A stretch of 64,000 bases of DNA from Streptomyces sp. ISL-98 (GTDB lineage Bacteria > Actinomycetota > Actinomycetes > Streptomycetales > Streptomycetaceae). The stretch spans positions 28,849 through 92,848 of the forward strand of contig NZ_JAGGPB010000074.1 in assembly GCF_018614055.1 (NCBI RefSeq). Reading direction: 5' to 3'. Made by a program: the position numbers and the translations under genes. Positions 50,633-60,268 of this stretch are shown here, in pieces; the first letter of the stretch is position 1, and every line of letters starts with the position of its first letter. The notes beneath the pieces were generated by a model. That model saw only the letters and a program-made list of their open reading frames with translations, searched no databases and was not told where the DNA came from.

Positions 50633-53404
50633 TTAAGGGTGAGACTCCCCCCGGATCACTGCGAGCATTCCATCCAGTTCGTCCGGTTTCACCAGGACAT
50701 CACGCGCCTTGGAGCCCTCGCTCGGCCCGACGATGCCCCGAGATTCCATCAGATCCATGAGCCTGCCCGCCTTTGCGAAACCGACACGCAATTTCCGCTG
50801 AAGCATCGAGGTCGAGCCGAACTGTGTGGACACCACCAGCTCGGCCGCCTGGCACAGAAGGTCCAGGTCGTCGCCGATGTCCTCGTCGATTTCCTTCTTC
50901 TTCGCCGTCCCTACGACGACGTCTTCCCTGAAGACGGGCGCCATCTGGTCCTTGCAGTGCCTGACGATGGCCGAAACCTCGTCCTCCGTCACGAACGCGC
51001 CCTGCATACGAGTCGGCTTGTTCGCACCCATCGGGAGGAAGAGGCCGTCGCCCTTGCCGATCAGCTTCTCGGCGCCGGGCTGGTCGAGAATGACCCGGCT
51101 GTCCGCGAGCGACGAGGTCGCGAAGGCCAGCCGTGACGGCACATTCGCCTTGATGAGACCCGTGACGACGTCCACGGACGGCCGCTGGGTCGCGAGCACC
51201 AGATGGATTCCGGCCGCGCGGGCCAATTGGGTGATGCGCACGATCGAGTCCTCGACGTCGCGCGGGGCGACCATCATCAGGTCCGCCAGCTCGTCGACGA
51301 TCACCAGCAGATACGGGTACGGCGACAACTCCCGCTCGCTGCCCGCGGGCGTGCTGACCTTGCCGTTCCTCACCGCCTGGTTGAAATCGTCGATGTGCCG
51401 GAAGCCGTACGCCGCCAGGTCGTCGTACCGCAGGTCCATTTCCCGTACGACCCACTGGAGCGCCTCGGCTGCACGCTTGGGGTTGGTGATGATCGGCGTG
51501 ATCAGGTGCGGGATGCCCTCGTACGCGGTGAGCTCGACCCGCTTGGGGTCGACGAGCACCATGCGTACGTCGTCGGGGGTCGCCCGCACCATCACCGAGG
51601 TGATCAGGCAGTTGATGCAGGACGACTTTCCGGAGCCGGTGGCGCCCGCGACCAGCACGTGCGGCATCTTCGCGAGGTTGGCCATCACATAGCCGCCCTC
51701 GACGTCCTTGCCGAGCGCGACGAGCATCGGATGGTCGTCCTCCGCCGCGTCGGCGAGGCGCAGCACGTCGCCGAGGTTGACCATTTCGCGGTCGGTGTTG
51801 GGGATCTCGATGCCGACGGCGGACTTGCCGGGGATGGGACTGATGATGCGTACGTCGGGACTGGCGACGGCGTACGCGATGTTCTTGGTCAGTGCCGTGA
51901 TCCGCTCGACCTTCACGGCGGGGCCGAGCTCCACCTCGTAGCGCGTGACCGTCGGACCACGGGTGAAGCCGGTGACGGCCGCGTCGACCTTGAACTCGGT
52001 GAAGACGTTCGTCAGCGAGGCGACGACGATGTCGTTGGCGGCGCTGCGCGTCTTGCCGGGGCCTCCCCTCTCCAGCAGATCCAGCGAGGGCAGGGCGTAC
52101 GTGATGTCCCCGGCGAGCTGGAGCTGCTCGGCGCGGGGTGGCAGCGGCTGGGATTCCTCGGGGGGCGCCTTGGTCAGATCCGCCACGGGCAGCCGCGCCC
52201 CGGAAACGGAGGCCGGTGTCGGCGTCGCCTCGCCCGCCCCGTCCGCCTCCCGCGCCCCGGGCACGGCGGCCGTCCGCTCCCCGGAGACCCCCTGCGTCAG
52301 GTCCGCCACGAGCGGCGAGGGCGGCAGCCCGTTCAGTACGGCGCCGTCCAGCGCGGCGGCCGCTGCCGCCGCCACGTCCACGGCGTCCATGGCGCGCGCG
52401 GGGGCGGGCTGCACGGAGGGCCTGCGCGGCCGGCGGCGCTGGACGAGCGCCTCCTCCTCGGCCTGGCCGGGGTCGTAGTCCGCCGCCGCGTGGCTGCGGC
52501 GCGCGGTTGAGCGGCGCGCGCCCGCGGGCAGCGCTTCGCGCCACTGTTCGTCGTACCGGTCGTCGTCGCTCTCCTGCGCCCCGGGCGGCGGCGCCACGAC
52601 CCCCAGCTTGACGCCGAGCTGCCGCAGCCGCTGCGGGATGGCATTGACCGGCGTCGCGGTGACCACCAGCAGCCCGAAGACCGTGAGCAGCAGCAGAAGC
52701 GGTACGGCGAGTACGTCGCCCATGGTGAAGATCAGCGGCATGGACGCGGCCCAGCCGATCAGCCCGCCGGCGTCCTGCATCGCCTCGGTGCCGTCACCGC
52801 GACCGGGCGCCCCGCAGGCGACGTGCACCTGGCCGAGTACGCCGATGACGAGGGCGGAGAGCCCGATGACGATCCGGCCGTTGGCCTCCGGCTTCTCCGG
52901 ATGCAGGATCAGCCGTACGGCGATGGCGCCGAGCAGTATCGGCACGAGCAGGTCGAGCCGCCCGAAGGCTCCGGTCACGAGCATCTCGACGAGGTCGCCG
53001 ACCGGGCCGCGCAGTTGGGCCCAGGTGCCGGCCGCGACGATCAGTGCGAGACCGAGCAGGAGCAGTGCGAGACCGTCCTTGCGGTGCGCGGGGTCGAGTC
53101 CCTTCGCGCCGCGGCCTATGCCCCGGAACATCGCGCCCACACCGTGCGCGAGGCCGAGCCAGAGGGCGCGTACAAGTCGGTAGACGCCCCCGGTGGGGGA
53201 CGGCGCCGCCTTGGGTGCGGAACTGGGCGCCGCCTTCTTGGCGGCGGCCTTCTTCGCAGGCGCCTTTTTCGCGGGCGCGGTCTTCTTCGCGGTGCTCTTC
53301 TTGGCGGGCGCCGCTTTCTTCGCGGCGTCGGTGGTACGGCCGGCGCGCGGCTTCGCGGTGCCCGCCGTGCCCTGGGAACCATTGCCGGACGTACGTGAGG
53401 CCAT
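50633..53404 (-). CDS. ftsK: DNA translocase FtsK
   Basis: 923-residue FtsK/SpoIIIE translocase, which pumps chromosome DNA through division or sporulation septa. N-terminus: a Lys/Ala/Pro-rich segment with repeated PAKK motifs (APAKKSTAKKTAPAKK), then about four membrane helices, a disordered Pro/Ala linker, the motor domain with Walker A VAGATGSGKSSCIN near residue 585 and DPKRVELTAYEGIPHL, and a C-terminal gamma winged helix that reads KOPS-like sequences. ATG at 53404; the frame continues to 53440 but without a better start. In Streptomyces FtsK clears DNA from sporulation septa. Confidence 0.96.
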   Translation of the reverse strand: MASRTSGNGSQGTAGTAKPRAGRTTDAAKKAAPAKKSTAKKTAPAKKAPAKKAAAKKAAPSSAPKAAPSPTGGVYRLVRALWLGLAHGVGAMFRGIGRGAKGLDPAHRKDGLALLLLGLALIVAAGTWAQLRGPVGDLVEMLVTGAFGRLDLLVPILLGAIAVRLILHPEKPEANGRIVIGLSALVIGVLGQVHVACGAPGRGDGTEAMQDAGGLIGWAASMPLIFTMGDVLAVPLLLLLTVFGLLVVTATPVNAIPQRLRQLGVKLGVVAPPPGAQESDDDRYDEQWREALPAGARRSTARRSHAAADYDPGQAEEEALVQRRRPRRPSVQPAPARAMDAVDVAAAAAAALDGAVLNGLPPSPLVADLTQGVSGERTAAVPGAREADGAGEATPTPASVSGARLPVADLTKAPPEESQPLPPRAEQLQLAGDITYALPSLDLLERGGPGKTRSAANDIVVASLTNVFTEFKVDAAVTGFTRGPTVTRYEVELGPAVKVERITALTKNIAYAVASPDVRIISPIPGKSAVGIEIPNTDREMVNLGDVLRLADAAEDDHPMLVALGKDVEGGYVMANLAKMPHVLVAGATGSGKSSCINCLITSVMVRATPDDVRMVLVDPKRVELTAYEGIPHLITPIITNPKRAAEALQWVVREMDLRYDDLAAYGFRHIDDFNQAVRNGKVSTPAGSERELSPYPYLLVIVDELADLMMVAPRDVEDSIVRITQLARAAGIHLVLATQRPSVDVVTGLIKANVPSRLAFATSSLADSRVILDQPGAEKLIGKGDGLFLPMGANKPTRMQGAFVTEDEVSAIVRHCKDQMAPVFREDVVVGTAKKKEIDEDIGDDLDLLCQAAELVVSTQFGSTSMLQRKLRVGFAKAGRLMDLMESRGIVGPSEGSKARDVLVKPDELDGMLAVIRGESHP

Positions 53405-53522
53405 GGTGGTGAGGTTACCGGTGTGGGGCCGGGTGGACACGTGTGCCTACCGCTTCACCCGTTCGTGTCGTGCACCAGGGGCCGCAAGCTGACGCAGCCT
53501 CATGCGACTCGTACGCCCCGCC

Positions 53523-53595
53523 CAGTCCTACGACTCAGTCCTGCAACTCGGTAACTCAGTCCCACGACTCAGCTCTGCAACTCAGTTCTGCGACG
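53523..53595. repeat. 13-bp minisatellite between ftsK and osaB
   Basis: Units CAGTCCTACGACT, CAGTCCTGCAACT, (CGGTAACT), CAGTCCCACGACT, CAGCTCTGCAACT, CAGTTCTGCGACG in tandem. The last unit covers the final codons and stop of osaB. Confidence 0.8.
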
Positions 53596-54268
53596 GAAAA
53601 GGCGGTGCGCTGCCGCTTGTGCCCGGTTCGAGTGCGTCCAGCGCCCGGCGCAGGCCGGTCAGCTTCCGCTCCAGGTGGGCCGCGGTGGCGACGGCCGCCG
53701 CATCGGCCGAGTCGTCGTCGAGCTGTTTGGAGAGCGCCTCCGCCTGCTCCTCAACCGCCGCGAGCCGTGCGGACAGTTCAGCGAGGAGCCCCGCGGGCTC
53801 CTTCGCGTCGCCCATGCCGCCCGCCTGGCCGCCACCCTCCAGCTGGAGGCGCAGCAGCGCGGCCTGCTCACGCAGCTGACAGTTCTTCATGTACAGCTCG
53901 ACGAAGACCGAGACCTTGGCGCGCAGCACCCACGGGTCGAAGGGCTTCGAGATGTAGTCCACGGCGCCGGCCGCATAACCCCGGAAGGTGTGGTGCGGAC
54001 CGTGGTTGATCGCGGTGAGAAAGATGATCGGGATGTCCCGGGTCCGTTCTCGCCGCTTGATGTGCGCCGCGGTCTCAAAACCGTCCATGCCCGGCATCTG
54101 GACGTCCAGCAGAATGACCGCAAAGTCGTCCGTCAGCAGCGCTTTGAGCGCTTCCTCCCCTGACGATGCCCGTACCAGTGTCTGATCGAGCGCAGAGAGG
54201 ATGGCCTCCAGCGCCAACAGATTCTCCGGCCGGTCATCGACCAGGAGGATCTTGGCCTTCTGAACCAT
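53582..54268 (-). CDS. osaB: Response regulator OsaB
   Basis: 228 residues: receiver domain starting KILLVDDRPENLLALEAILS with the phospho-acceptor Asp in VILLDVQMPGMDGFE and Lys in DYISKPFDPW, then a coiled-coil output segment (LLAELSARLAAVEEQAEALS) with no DNA-binding domain. It partners the hybrid kinase OsaA; from memory, osaB mutants of S. coelicolor fail to erect aerial hyphae under osmotic stress. ATG at 54268 has GAGGAGG upstream; the longer frame to 54406 is rejected. The last codons lie in the 13-bp repeat. Confidence 0.92.
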   Translation of the reverse strand: MVQKAKILLVDDRPENLLALEAILSALDQTLVRASSGEEALKALLTDDFAVILLDVQMPGMDGFETAAHIKRRERTRDIPIIFLTAINHGPHHTFRGYAAGAVDYISKPFDPWVLRAKVSVFVELYMKNCQLREQAALLRLQLEGGGQAGGMGDAKEPAGLLAELSARLAAVEEQAEALSKQLDDDSADAAAVATAAHLERKLTGLRRALDALEPGTSGSAPPFPSQN

Positions 54269-54512
54269 GGCCCGTCCTCCTCGCCCCGGAAGTGCACCGG
54301 GCGCCGCCCCAGGGGACGACTCTCTTGCGTCGCCCGTCCTTGTGCCGGTCATCGTAGCCGCACCCTGCCTGTCGCCACACCCTGTCACCGCGATGTCACT
54401 GTGCACGTAGCAGAAACGCAGTGGGAGACCAGAAGGTTCCCCGTATACCGCCGCCTCACACGCCTTCGGCCACAGTCAGTCAGCAACCCGCCGGCATACA
54501 TACAGCCAACGA

Positions 54513-57500
54513 TCACTCCCCACGCATCCATTGATCCATCACCGTCAGCAGATGGTCAGGATCGACCGGCTTCGTAACGTAGTCGGAAGCGCCGGACTCG
54601 ATGGCCTTCTCCCGGTCGCCCTTCATCGCCTTCGCCGTCAGCGCGATGATCGGCAGTCCGGCAAACTGCGGCATCCTGCGGATCGCCGTAGTCGTCGCGT
54701 AGCCGTCCATTTCCGGCATCATGATGTCCATCAGCACGACCGTCACATCGTCGTGCTGCTCCAGGACTTCGATGCCCTCCCGGCCGTTCTCCGCGTACAG
54801 CACGGACAGCCCGTGCTGCTCCAGCACGCTGGTGAGCGCGAAGACATTGCGGATGTCGTCGTCGACGATCAGCACCTTCTCGCTGTTGAACATGATGCCG
54901 CGACGCGGCTCCGGCGCCGCCTCCTGTCCGTTCGGCGTCCAGGACTCCTGACCGCCCTGTGCCGACGGCGTCCCCGACGTCTGGCCCGGCAGCGCGGCCC
55001 GGTGATCCGTACCGCCCACGGCCTTGCGGCGTCGCCGGAACAGCCCGGCGGGCCCGGTCTGCGGGTCGGAGGCCAGCGGGGCGGGGCCGGTCTGCTGGAT
55101 GGCGTCCTGCGCCGTGGCGTCGTCGGAGCTGCTGCCGCGCAGCGGCTCCATGCCGCCGGGGGAGATCTGCGGGTAGCCCTGGGGCGGCAGTTCGCTCGGG
55201 TTCAGCGGCAGATAGAGCGTGAAGGTCGAGCCGCGGCCCGGCTCGCTCGCCGCGTGGATCTCGCCCCCGAGGAGGCGGGCGATCTCCCGGCTGATGGACA
55301 GGCCGAGGCCCGTGCCGCCGTACTTCCTGCTGGTCGTCCCGTCGGCCTGCTTGAACGCCTCGAAGATCACCCGCATCTTGCTCGCCGCGATCCCGATCCC
55401 TGTGTCGGTCACCGAGAAGGCGATGAGATCACCGTCCGGGTCGCGCAGCGAACCGGCCTCCAGAAGCTGCTCGCGGATCGCGTTCGGTACGTCGGCGCTG
55501 GCCAGCCGGATGACGAGCTCGACGGCCCCTGTGTCGGTGAACTTCACCGCGTTGGACAGGAGATTGCGCAGCACCTGCAACAGCCGCTGCTCGTCCGTGT
55601 GAAGCGTCGCGGGCAGTTCCGGAGACACCCGTACGGAGAAGTCGAGCCCCTTCTCCGCGGTGAGCGGCCGGAAGGTCGCCTCGACGTAGTCGACGAGCTG
55701 GACCAGCGCGATCCGGGTCGGGCTGACGTCCATCTTGCCCGCCTCGACCTTCGACAGGTCGAGGATGTCGTTGATCAGCTGGAGCAGGTCGGAGCCCGCT
55801 CCGTGGATCGTCTCGGCGAACTCCACCTGCTTCGGGGAGAGATTGCCCTCCGCGTTGTCGGCGAGCAGCTTGGCCAGGATGAGCAGCGAGTTGAGCGGCG
55901 TACGCAGCTCGTGCGACATGTTCGCCAGGAACTCGGACTTGTAGCGCATCGAGACCGCGAGCTGCTCGGCACGTTCCTCCAGGACCTGCCTGGCCTCTTC
56001 GATCTCGGTGTTCTTCACTTCGATGTCGCGGTTCTGCTGGGCCAGCAGCTCGGCCTTCTCCTCCAGTTCGGCGTTGGACGCCTGGAGGGCCTTCTGCCGG
56101 TTCTCCAACTCCTCTGAGCGCTCGCGCAGTTGCTCGGTCAGCTCCTGCGACTGCTCCAGCAGCACCTCGGTCTTCGTGTTGACGCTGATGGTGTTGACGC
56201 TCGTCGCGATCATCTCGGCGATCTGGTTCAGGAAGTCCTTCTGGATCTGGGTGAAGGGCTGGAACGACGCCAGCTCGATCACACCGAGGACCTTCCCCTC
56301 GAAGAGCACCGGCAGCACGATCACATGCGCCGGCGGAGCCTCGCCGAGACCGGAGGAGATCTTGAGGTAACCCGGCGGCACGTTGTCCACCAGGATCGTG
56401 CGCTTCTCCTCGGCGGCCGTGCCGATGAGGGTCTCACCGGGCTTGAAGGACGTCGGCATCGAGCCCGCCGAGTAGCCGTAACTGCCGCGCATGCGCAGCT
56501 CGTACGGGCTGTCCTCGTCCGCCCCCACCTCGGAGTTGCCACGCGTCGTCAGCGCGAGGAAGAACGCGCCGTGCTGGGCCGAGACGACCGGGGTGAGCTC
56601 GCTCATGATCAGCGAGGCCACGTCGTCGAGGTCGCGGCGGCCCTGCATCAGACCCGAGATACGGGCCAGGTTGCCCTTGAGCCAGTCCTGTTCCTTGTTG
56701 GCGAGGGTGGTGTCGCGCAGGTTGGCGATCATCGTGTTGATGTTGTCCTGCAGGACCTGGATCTCGCCCGCCGCATCGACGTCGATCTTGAGATTGAGGT
56801 CGCCGCGGGTGACCGCGGTCGCCACGGCCGCGATCGCGCGCACCTGCCGGGTCAGGTTCCCGGCCATCTCGTTCACGGACTCGGTCAGGTCGCGCCAGGT
56901 GCCGTCCACATCGCGTACGCGCGCCTGGCCGCCCAGCTGGCCGTCCGTACCCACCTCACGGGCCACCCGGGTCACCTGGTCGGCGAACGAAGACAGCTGG
57001 TCGACCATCGTGTTGATGGTGGTCTTGAGCTCCAGGATCTCGCCGCGCGCATCGATGTCGATCTTCTTGGTCAGATCGCCCTTCGCGATGGCCGTGGTGA
57101 CCATCGCGATCTGGCGGACCTGCCCGGTCAGGTTGGACGCCATCGAGTTCACCGACTCGGTGAGGTCCTTCCACGTACCGGAAACGCCCGGGACGCGGGC
57201 CTGGCCGCCGAGCTCGCCCTCCGTGCCCACCTCGCGGGCCACCCGCGTGACCTCGTCGGCGAACGAGGACAGCGTCGTCACCATCGTGTTGACGGTGTCG
57301 GCGAGCTGCGCGACCTCGCCGCGCGCCTCGACCGTCACCTTCTTGGTCAGGTCACCGTTGGCGACCGCCGCCGAGACCTGCGAGATGTTCCGTACCTGCG
57401 ACGTCAGGTTGTTGGCCATCAGGTTGACGTTGTCGCTGAGGTCCTTCCAGATGCCGGTGACCCCGCGCACCCGGGCCTGGCCGCCGAGGATTCCCTCGGT

Positions 57501-60035
57501 GCCCACCTCGCGTGCGACCCTCGTCACCTCGTCGGCGAACGACGACAGCTGGTCGACCATCGTGTTGACGGTCGTCACCAGCTCCAGGATCTCGCCCTTG
57601 GCATCGACGGTGATCTTCTTCGACAGATCGCCCTTGGCGACCGCCGTCGTCACCTCGGCGATATTGCGCACCTGTGAAGTCAGGTTGTTCGCCATGAAGT
57701 TGACGGACTGGGTGAGGTCCTTCCACGTACCGCTGACGCCCTGGACCTCGGCCTGACCGCCGAGAATGCCCTCGGTGCCCACCTCGCGGGCCACCCTGGT
57801 CACCTGCTCCGCGAAGTTCGACAGCTGGTCGACCATCGTGTTGAGGGTGTTCTTCAGCTCCAGGATCTCGCCGCGCGCATCCACGTCGATCTTCTGCGAC
57901 AGGTCACCGCGCGCGACCGCCGTCGCGACCTGCGCGATGTTGCGGACCTGAGCGGTGAGGTTGCCGGCCATGCCGTTCACGGAGTCGGTCAGGTCGCGCC
58001 ATACGCCGGCGACTCCCGGCACCTGCGCCTGGCCGCCCAGGCGGCCGTCCGTACCCACCTCACGGGCGACTCGCGTCACCTGGTCCGCGAAGGAAGACAG
58101 CTGGTCCACCATCGTGTTGATGGTGTTCTTCAGTTCGAGGATCTCGCCGCGCGCATCCACGTCGATCTTCTGCGACAGGTCGCCGCGGGCCACCGCCGTC
58201 GTCACCTGAGCGATCTGCCGCACCTGCGATGTCAGGTTCCCCGCCATGAAGTTGACGGAGTCGGTGAGTTCCTTCCAGGTACCGCTGACGCCGTCCACCC
58301 GCGCCTGGCCCCCCAGGCGGCCCTCCGTGCCCACGTCGCGCGCCATCCGCGTCACCTGGTCGGCGAACGACGACAGCTGGTCGACCATCGTGTTGACGGT
58401 GTTCTTCAGCTCCAGCATCTCGCCGGAGACATCGACGGTGACCTTCTGCGAGAGATCACCATTGGCGACCGCGGTCGTCACCTGCGCGATGTTCCGCACC
58501 TGGCCGGTGAGGTTACGGAAGGCCGTGTTGACGGAGTCCGTCAGGTCTTTCCACGTCCCGGCCGCGCCGGGCACCTGCGCCTGACCGCCCAGCAGACCCT
58601 CGACGCCGACCTCTCGCGCCACCCGCGTCACTTCGGAACCGAACGACTGAAGCTGGTCCACCATCGTGTTGACGGTGTTCTTCAGCTCCAGCATCTCGCC
58701 CGCAACGTCGACAGTGACCTTCTGCGTCATGTCACCGTTGGCCACCGCCGTCGTGACCTGCGCGATGTCCCGCACCTGCGTCGTCAGATTCCGGAAGACG
58801 GTGTTGACCGAGTCCGTCAGGTCTTTCCATGTGCCCGCCGCGCCCGGCACCTGCGCCTGCCCGCCGAGGAGACCCTCGCCGCCGACCTCGCTGGCCACTC
58901 GCGTGACCTCGTCCGCGAACGTACGCAGCGTCTCGGTCATCTGGTTGATGGTCTCGGCGAGCTGCGCCACCTCGCCCCGCGCGCTCACCGTGACCTTCCG
59001 CGACAGATCACCATTGGCGACCGCCGTGGTCACCTCCGCGATCCCGCGCACCTGCGCGGTCAGGTTCCCCGCCATCAGGTTGACGGAGTCCGTCAGGTCC
59101 TTCCACACACCGGCCACGCCCGGCACCTGCGCCTGACCGCCCAGCTCGCCCTCGGTACCCACCTCACGGGCGACACGGGTCACCTCGGAGGAGAAGGAGG
59201 ACAGCTGGTCGACCATCGTGTTGACGGTGTTCTTCAGCTGCAGCATCTCGCCGGCCACATGGACGGTGACCTTCCGCGACAGATCACCCTTGGCGACCGC
59301 CGTCGTGACGAGAGCAATGTCACGTACCTGAGCGGTGAGCCGGTACGCCATGGTGTTGACGGAATCCGTGAGATCTTTCCAGGAACCGGACATACCGCGC
59401 ACCTGGGCCTGGCCGCCCAGCTTGCCCTCGGTACCCACCTCAAGAGCGACCCGCGTCACCTCGTCGGTGAACGCCGACAGCTGGTCGACGAGGTTGTTGA
59501 CCGTACGCCCGACCTTCAGGAATTCGCCGCGCAGCGGGTGCCCCGCACCCTCCACCCCCAGCGACCGCAGCTCCATCCGCTGGTCCAGATCACCGTCGGC
59601 GACTGCGGACAGCACCCGCCCGACCTCGGACACAGGCCGCGCGAGATCGTCGACCAGGGCATTCGAAGCGTCGATCGCGGCGGCCCAGGAGCCCTCGCAG
59701 GCCCCCGTTTCCAGCCGCTCGGCCAGCTTCCCCTCACGCCCGACCATGCGCCGTACGCGGGCCAGCTCGCCGGTCAGATGCAGATTCCGGTCGGCCACCT
59801 CATTGAAAACGGCGGCGATCTCGGCCATCACACCGTCGCCCGAGACCGTCAGGCGTTTACGGAAATTGCCGTCCCGCATCGTCACCAGTGCCGCCAGCAG
59901 CCTTCCGAGGGCTGCCGTGTCCACTTCGGTTGTCCCATTGTTCCGGGACCGTCCGCCTTTTGCGCGCGTGTTCGTGCTCCGCGCGGCTGCGCCAGACTCC
60001 ACCGTGTCCCTCCCGCAGGGGTTGACCGTACTCAC
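54513..60035 (-). CDS. osaA: Hybrid histidine kinase OsaA with giant poly-HAMP array
   Basis: 1840-residue cytoplasmic-type hybrid kinase with no obvious membrane helix. Residues about 40-1105 are a ladder of roughly 92-residue units, each with one GDL-type HAMP (for example TAVANGDLSQKVTVD) and one EVGTEG-type HAMP (for example REVGTEGELGGQA): about eleven of each. Then come a GAF domain, a long coiled coil (SQELTEQLRERSEELENR), HisKA with MSHELRTPLN near residue 1375, HATPase_c (GTGLGLSISRE) and a C-terminal receiver with Asp in VVLMDIMMPEMDG near 1769. GTG at 60035 has GGGAG upstream. From memory OsaA acts with OsaB in osmoadaptation. Confidence 0.94.
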   Translation of the reverse strand: MSTVNPCGRDTVESGAAARSTNTRAKGGRSRNNGTTEVDTAALGRLLAALVTMRDGNFRKRLTVSGDGVMAEIAAVFNEVADRNLHLTGELARVRRMVGREGKLAERLETGACEGSWAAAIDASNALVDDLARPVSEVGRVLSAVADGDLDQRMELRSLGVEGAGHPLRGEFLKVGRTVNNLVDQLSAFTDEVTRVALEVGTEGKLGGQAQVRGMSGSWKDLTDSVNTMAYRLTAQVRDIALVTTAVAKGDLSRKVTVHVAGEMLQLKNTVNTMVDQLSSFSSEVTRVAREVGTEGELGGQAQVPGVAGVWKDLTDSVNLMAGNLTAQVRGIAEVTTAVANGDLSRKVTVSARGEVAQLAETINQMTETLRTFADEVTRVASEVGGEGLLGGQAQVPGAAGTWKDLTDSVNTVFRNLTTQVRDIAQVTTAVANGDMTQKVTVDVAGEMLELKNTVNTMVDQLQSFGSEVTRVAREVGVEGLLGGQAQVPGAAGTWKDLTDSVNTAFRNLTGQVRNIAQVTTAVANGDLSQKVTVDVSGEMLELKNTVNTMVDQLSSFADQVTRMARDVGTEGRLGGQARVDGVSGTWKELTDSVNFMAGNLTSQVRQIAQVTTAVARGDLSQKIDVDARGEILELKNTINTMVDQLSSFADQVTRVAREVGTDGRLGGQAQVPGVAGVWRDLTDSVNGMAGNLTAQVRNIAQVATAVARGDLSQKIDVDARGEILELKNTLNTMVDQLSNFAEQVTRVAREVGTEGILGGQAEVQGVSGTWKDLTQSVNFMANNLTSQVRNIAEVTTAVAKGDLSKKITVDAKGEILELVTTVNTMVDQLSSFADEVTRVAREVGTEGILGGQARVRGVTGIWKDLSDNVNLMANNLTSQVRNISQVSAAVANGDLTKKVTVEARGEVAQLADTVNTMVTTLSSFADEVTRVAREVGTEGELGGQARVPGVSGTWKDLTESVNSMASNLTGQVRQIAMVTTAIAKGDLTKKIDIDARGEILELKTTINTMVDQLSSFADQVTRVAREVGTDGQLGGQARVRDVDGTWRDLTESVNEMAGNLTRQVRAIAAVATAVTRGDLNLKIDVDAAGEIQVLQDNINTMIANLRDTTLANKEQDWLKGNLARISGLMQGRRDLDDVASLIMSELTPVVSAQHGAFFLALTTRGNSEVGADEDSPYELRMRGSYGYSAGSMPTSFKPGETLIGTAAEEKRTILVDNVPPGYLKISSGLGEAPPAHVIVLPVLFEGKVLGVIELASFQPFTQIQKDFLNQIAEMIATSVNTISVNTKTEVLLEQSQELTEQLRERSEELENRQKALQASNAELEEKAELLAQQNRDIEVKNTEIEEARQVLEERAEQLAVSMRYKSEFLANMSHELRTPLNSLLILAKLLADNAEGNLSPKQVEFAETIHGAGSDLLQLINDILDLSKVEAGKMDVSPTRIALVQLVDYVEATFRPLTAEKGLDFSVRVSPELPATLHTDEQRLLQVLRNLLSNAVKFTDTGAVELVIRLASADVPNAIREQLLEAGSLRDPDGDLIAFSVTDTGIGIAASKMRVIFEAFKQADGTTSRKYGGTGLGLSISREIARLLGGEIHAASEPGRGSTFTLYLPLNPSELPPQGYPQISPGGMEPLRGSSSDDATAQDAIQQTGPAPLASDPQTGPAGLFRRRRKAVGGTDHRAALPGQTSGTPSAQGGQESWTPNGQEAAPEPRRGIMFNSEKVLIVDDDIRNVFALTSVLEQHGLSVLYAENGREGIEVLEQHDDVTVVLMDIMMPEMDGYATTTAIRRMPQFAGLPIIALTAKAMKGDREKAIESGASDYVTKPVDPDHLLTVMDQWMRGE

Positions 60036-60268
60036 TGGGGCTTCTCCCGGAGCCTTCCCAGTGTTTCACCCTGGCCGAACCAGGCCATAACAGTTCGGCA
60101 GCTTCGCACACCCCTCCCCGCACTCTCAGGGCGGAAACACTGGTGACCGGCATCCGCACGGACAGCGAAGGTAAGTAACCTGGCATCCGGCTGTCCAGCC
60201 GCCCCGGTCTGCCCGGCGGGGGCGGTGGCGCGAGAACTACCACCGGGCACCGGAGGGGCGGGCCGATC

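Noticed and set aside
54269..54512. SigB-type promoter for osaB
   Set aside because: A GGTATAC string is present, but no matching -35 at the right distance was found, so it is not claimed.
56130..57677. Long plus-strand frame opposite osaA, with repeats
   Set aside because: Its periodicity is inherited from the HAMP array on the minus strand.
54513..60035. Regular DNA repeats that could suggest a CRISPR-like or satellite array
   Set aside because: Period is about 276 bp, fully in frame, and encodes HAMP pairs.
60036..60268. Possible small gene or regulatory RNA in the osaA/phosphatase gap
   Set aside because: Only promoter-like sequence expected for two divergent genes; no ORF, stable hairpin or clear sigma-factor consensus could be identified.
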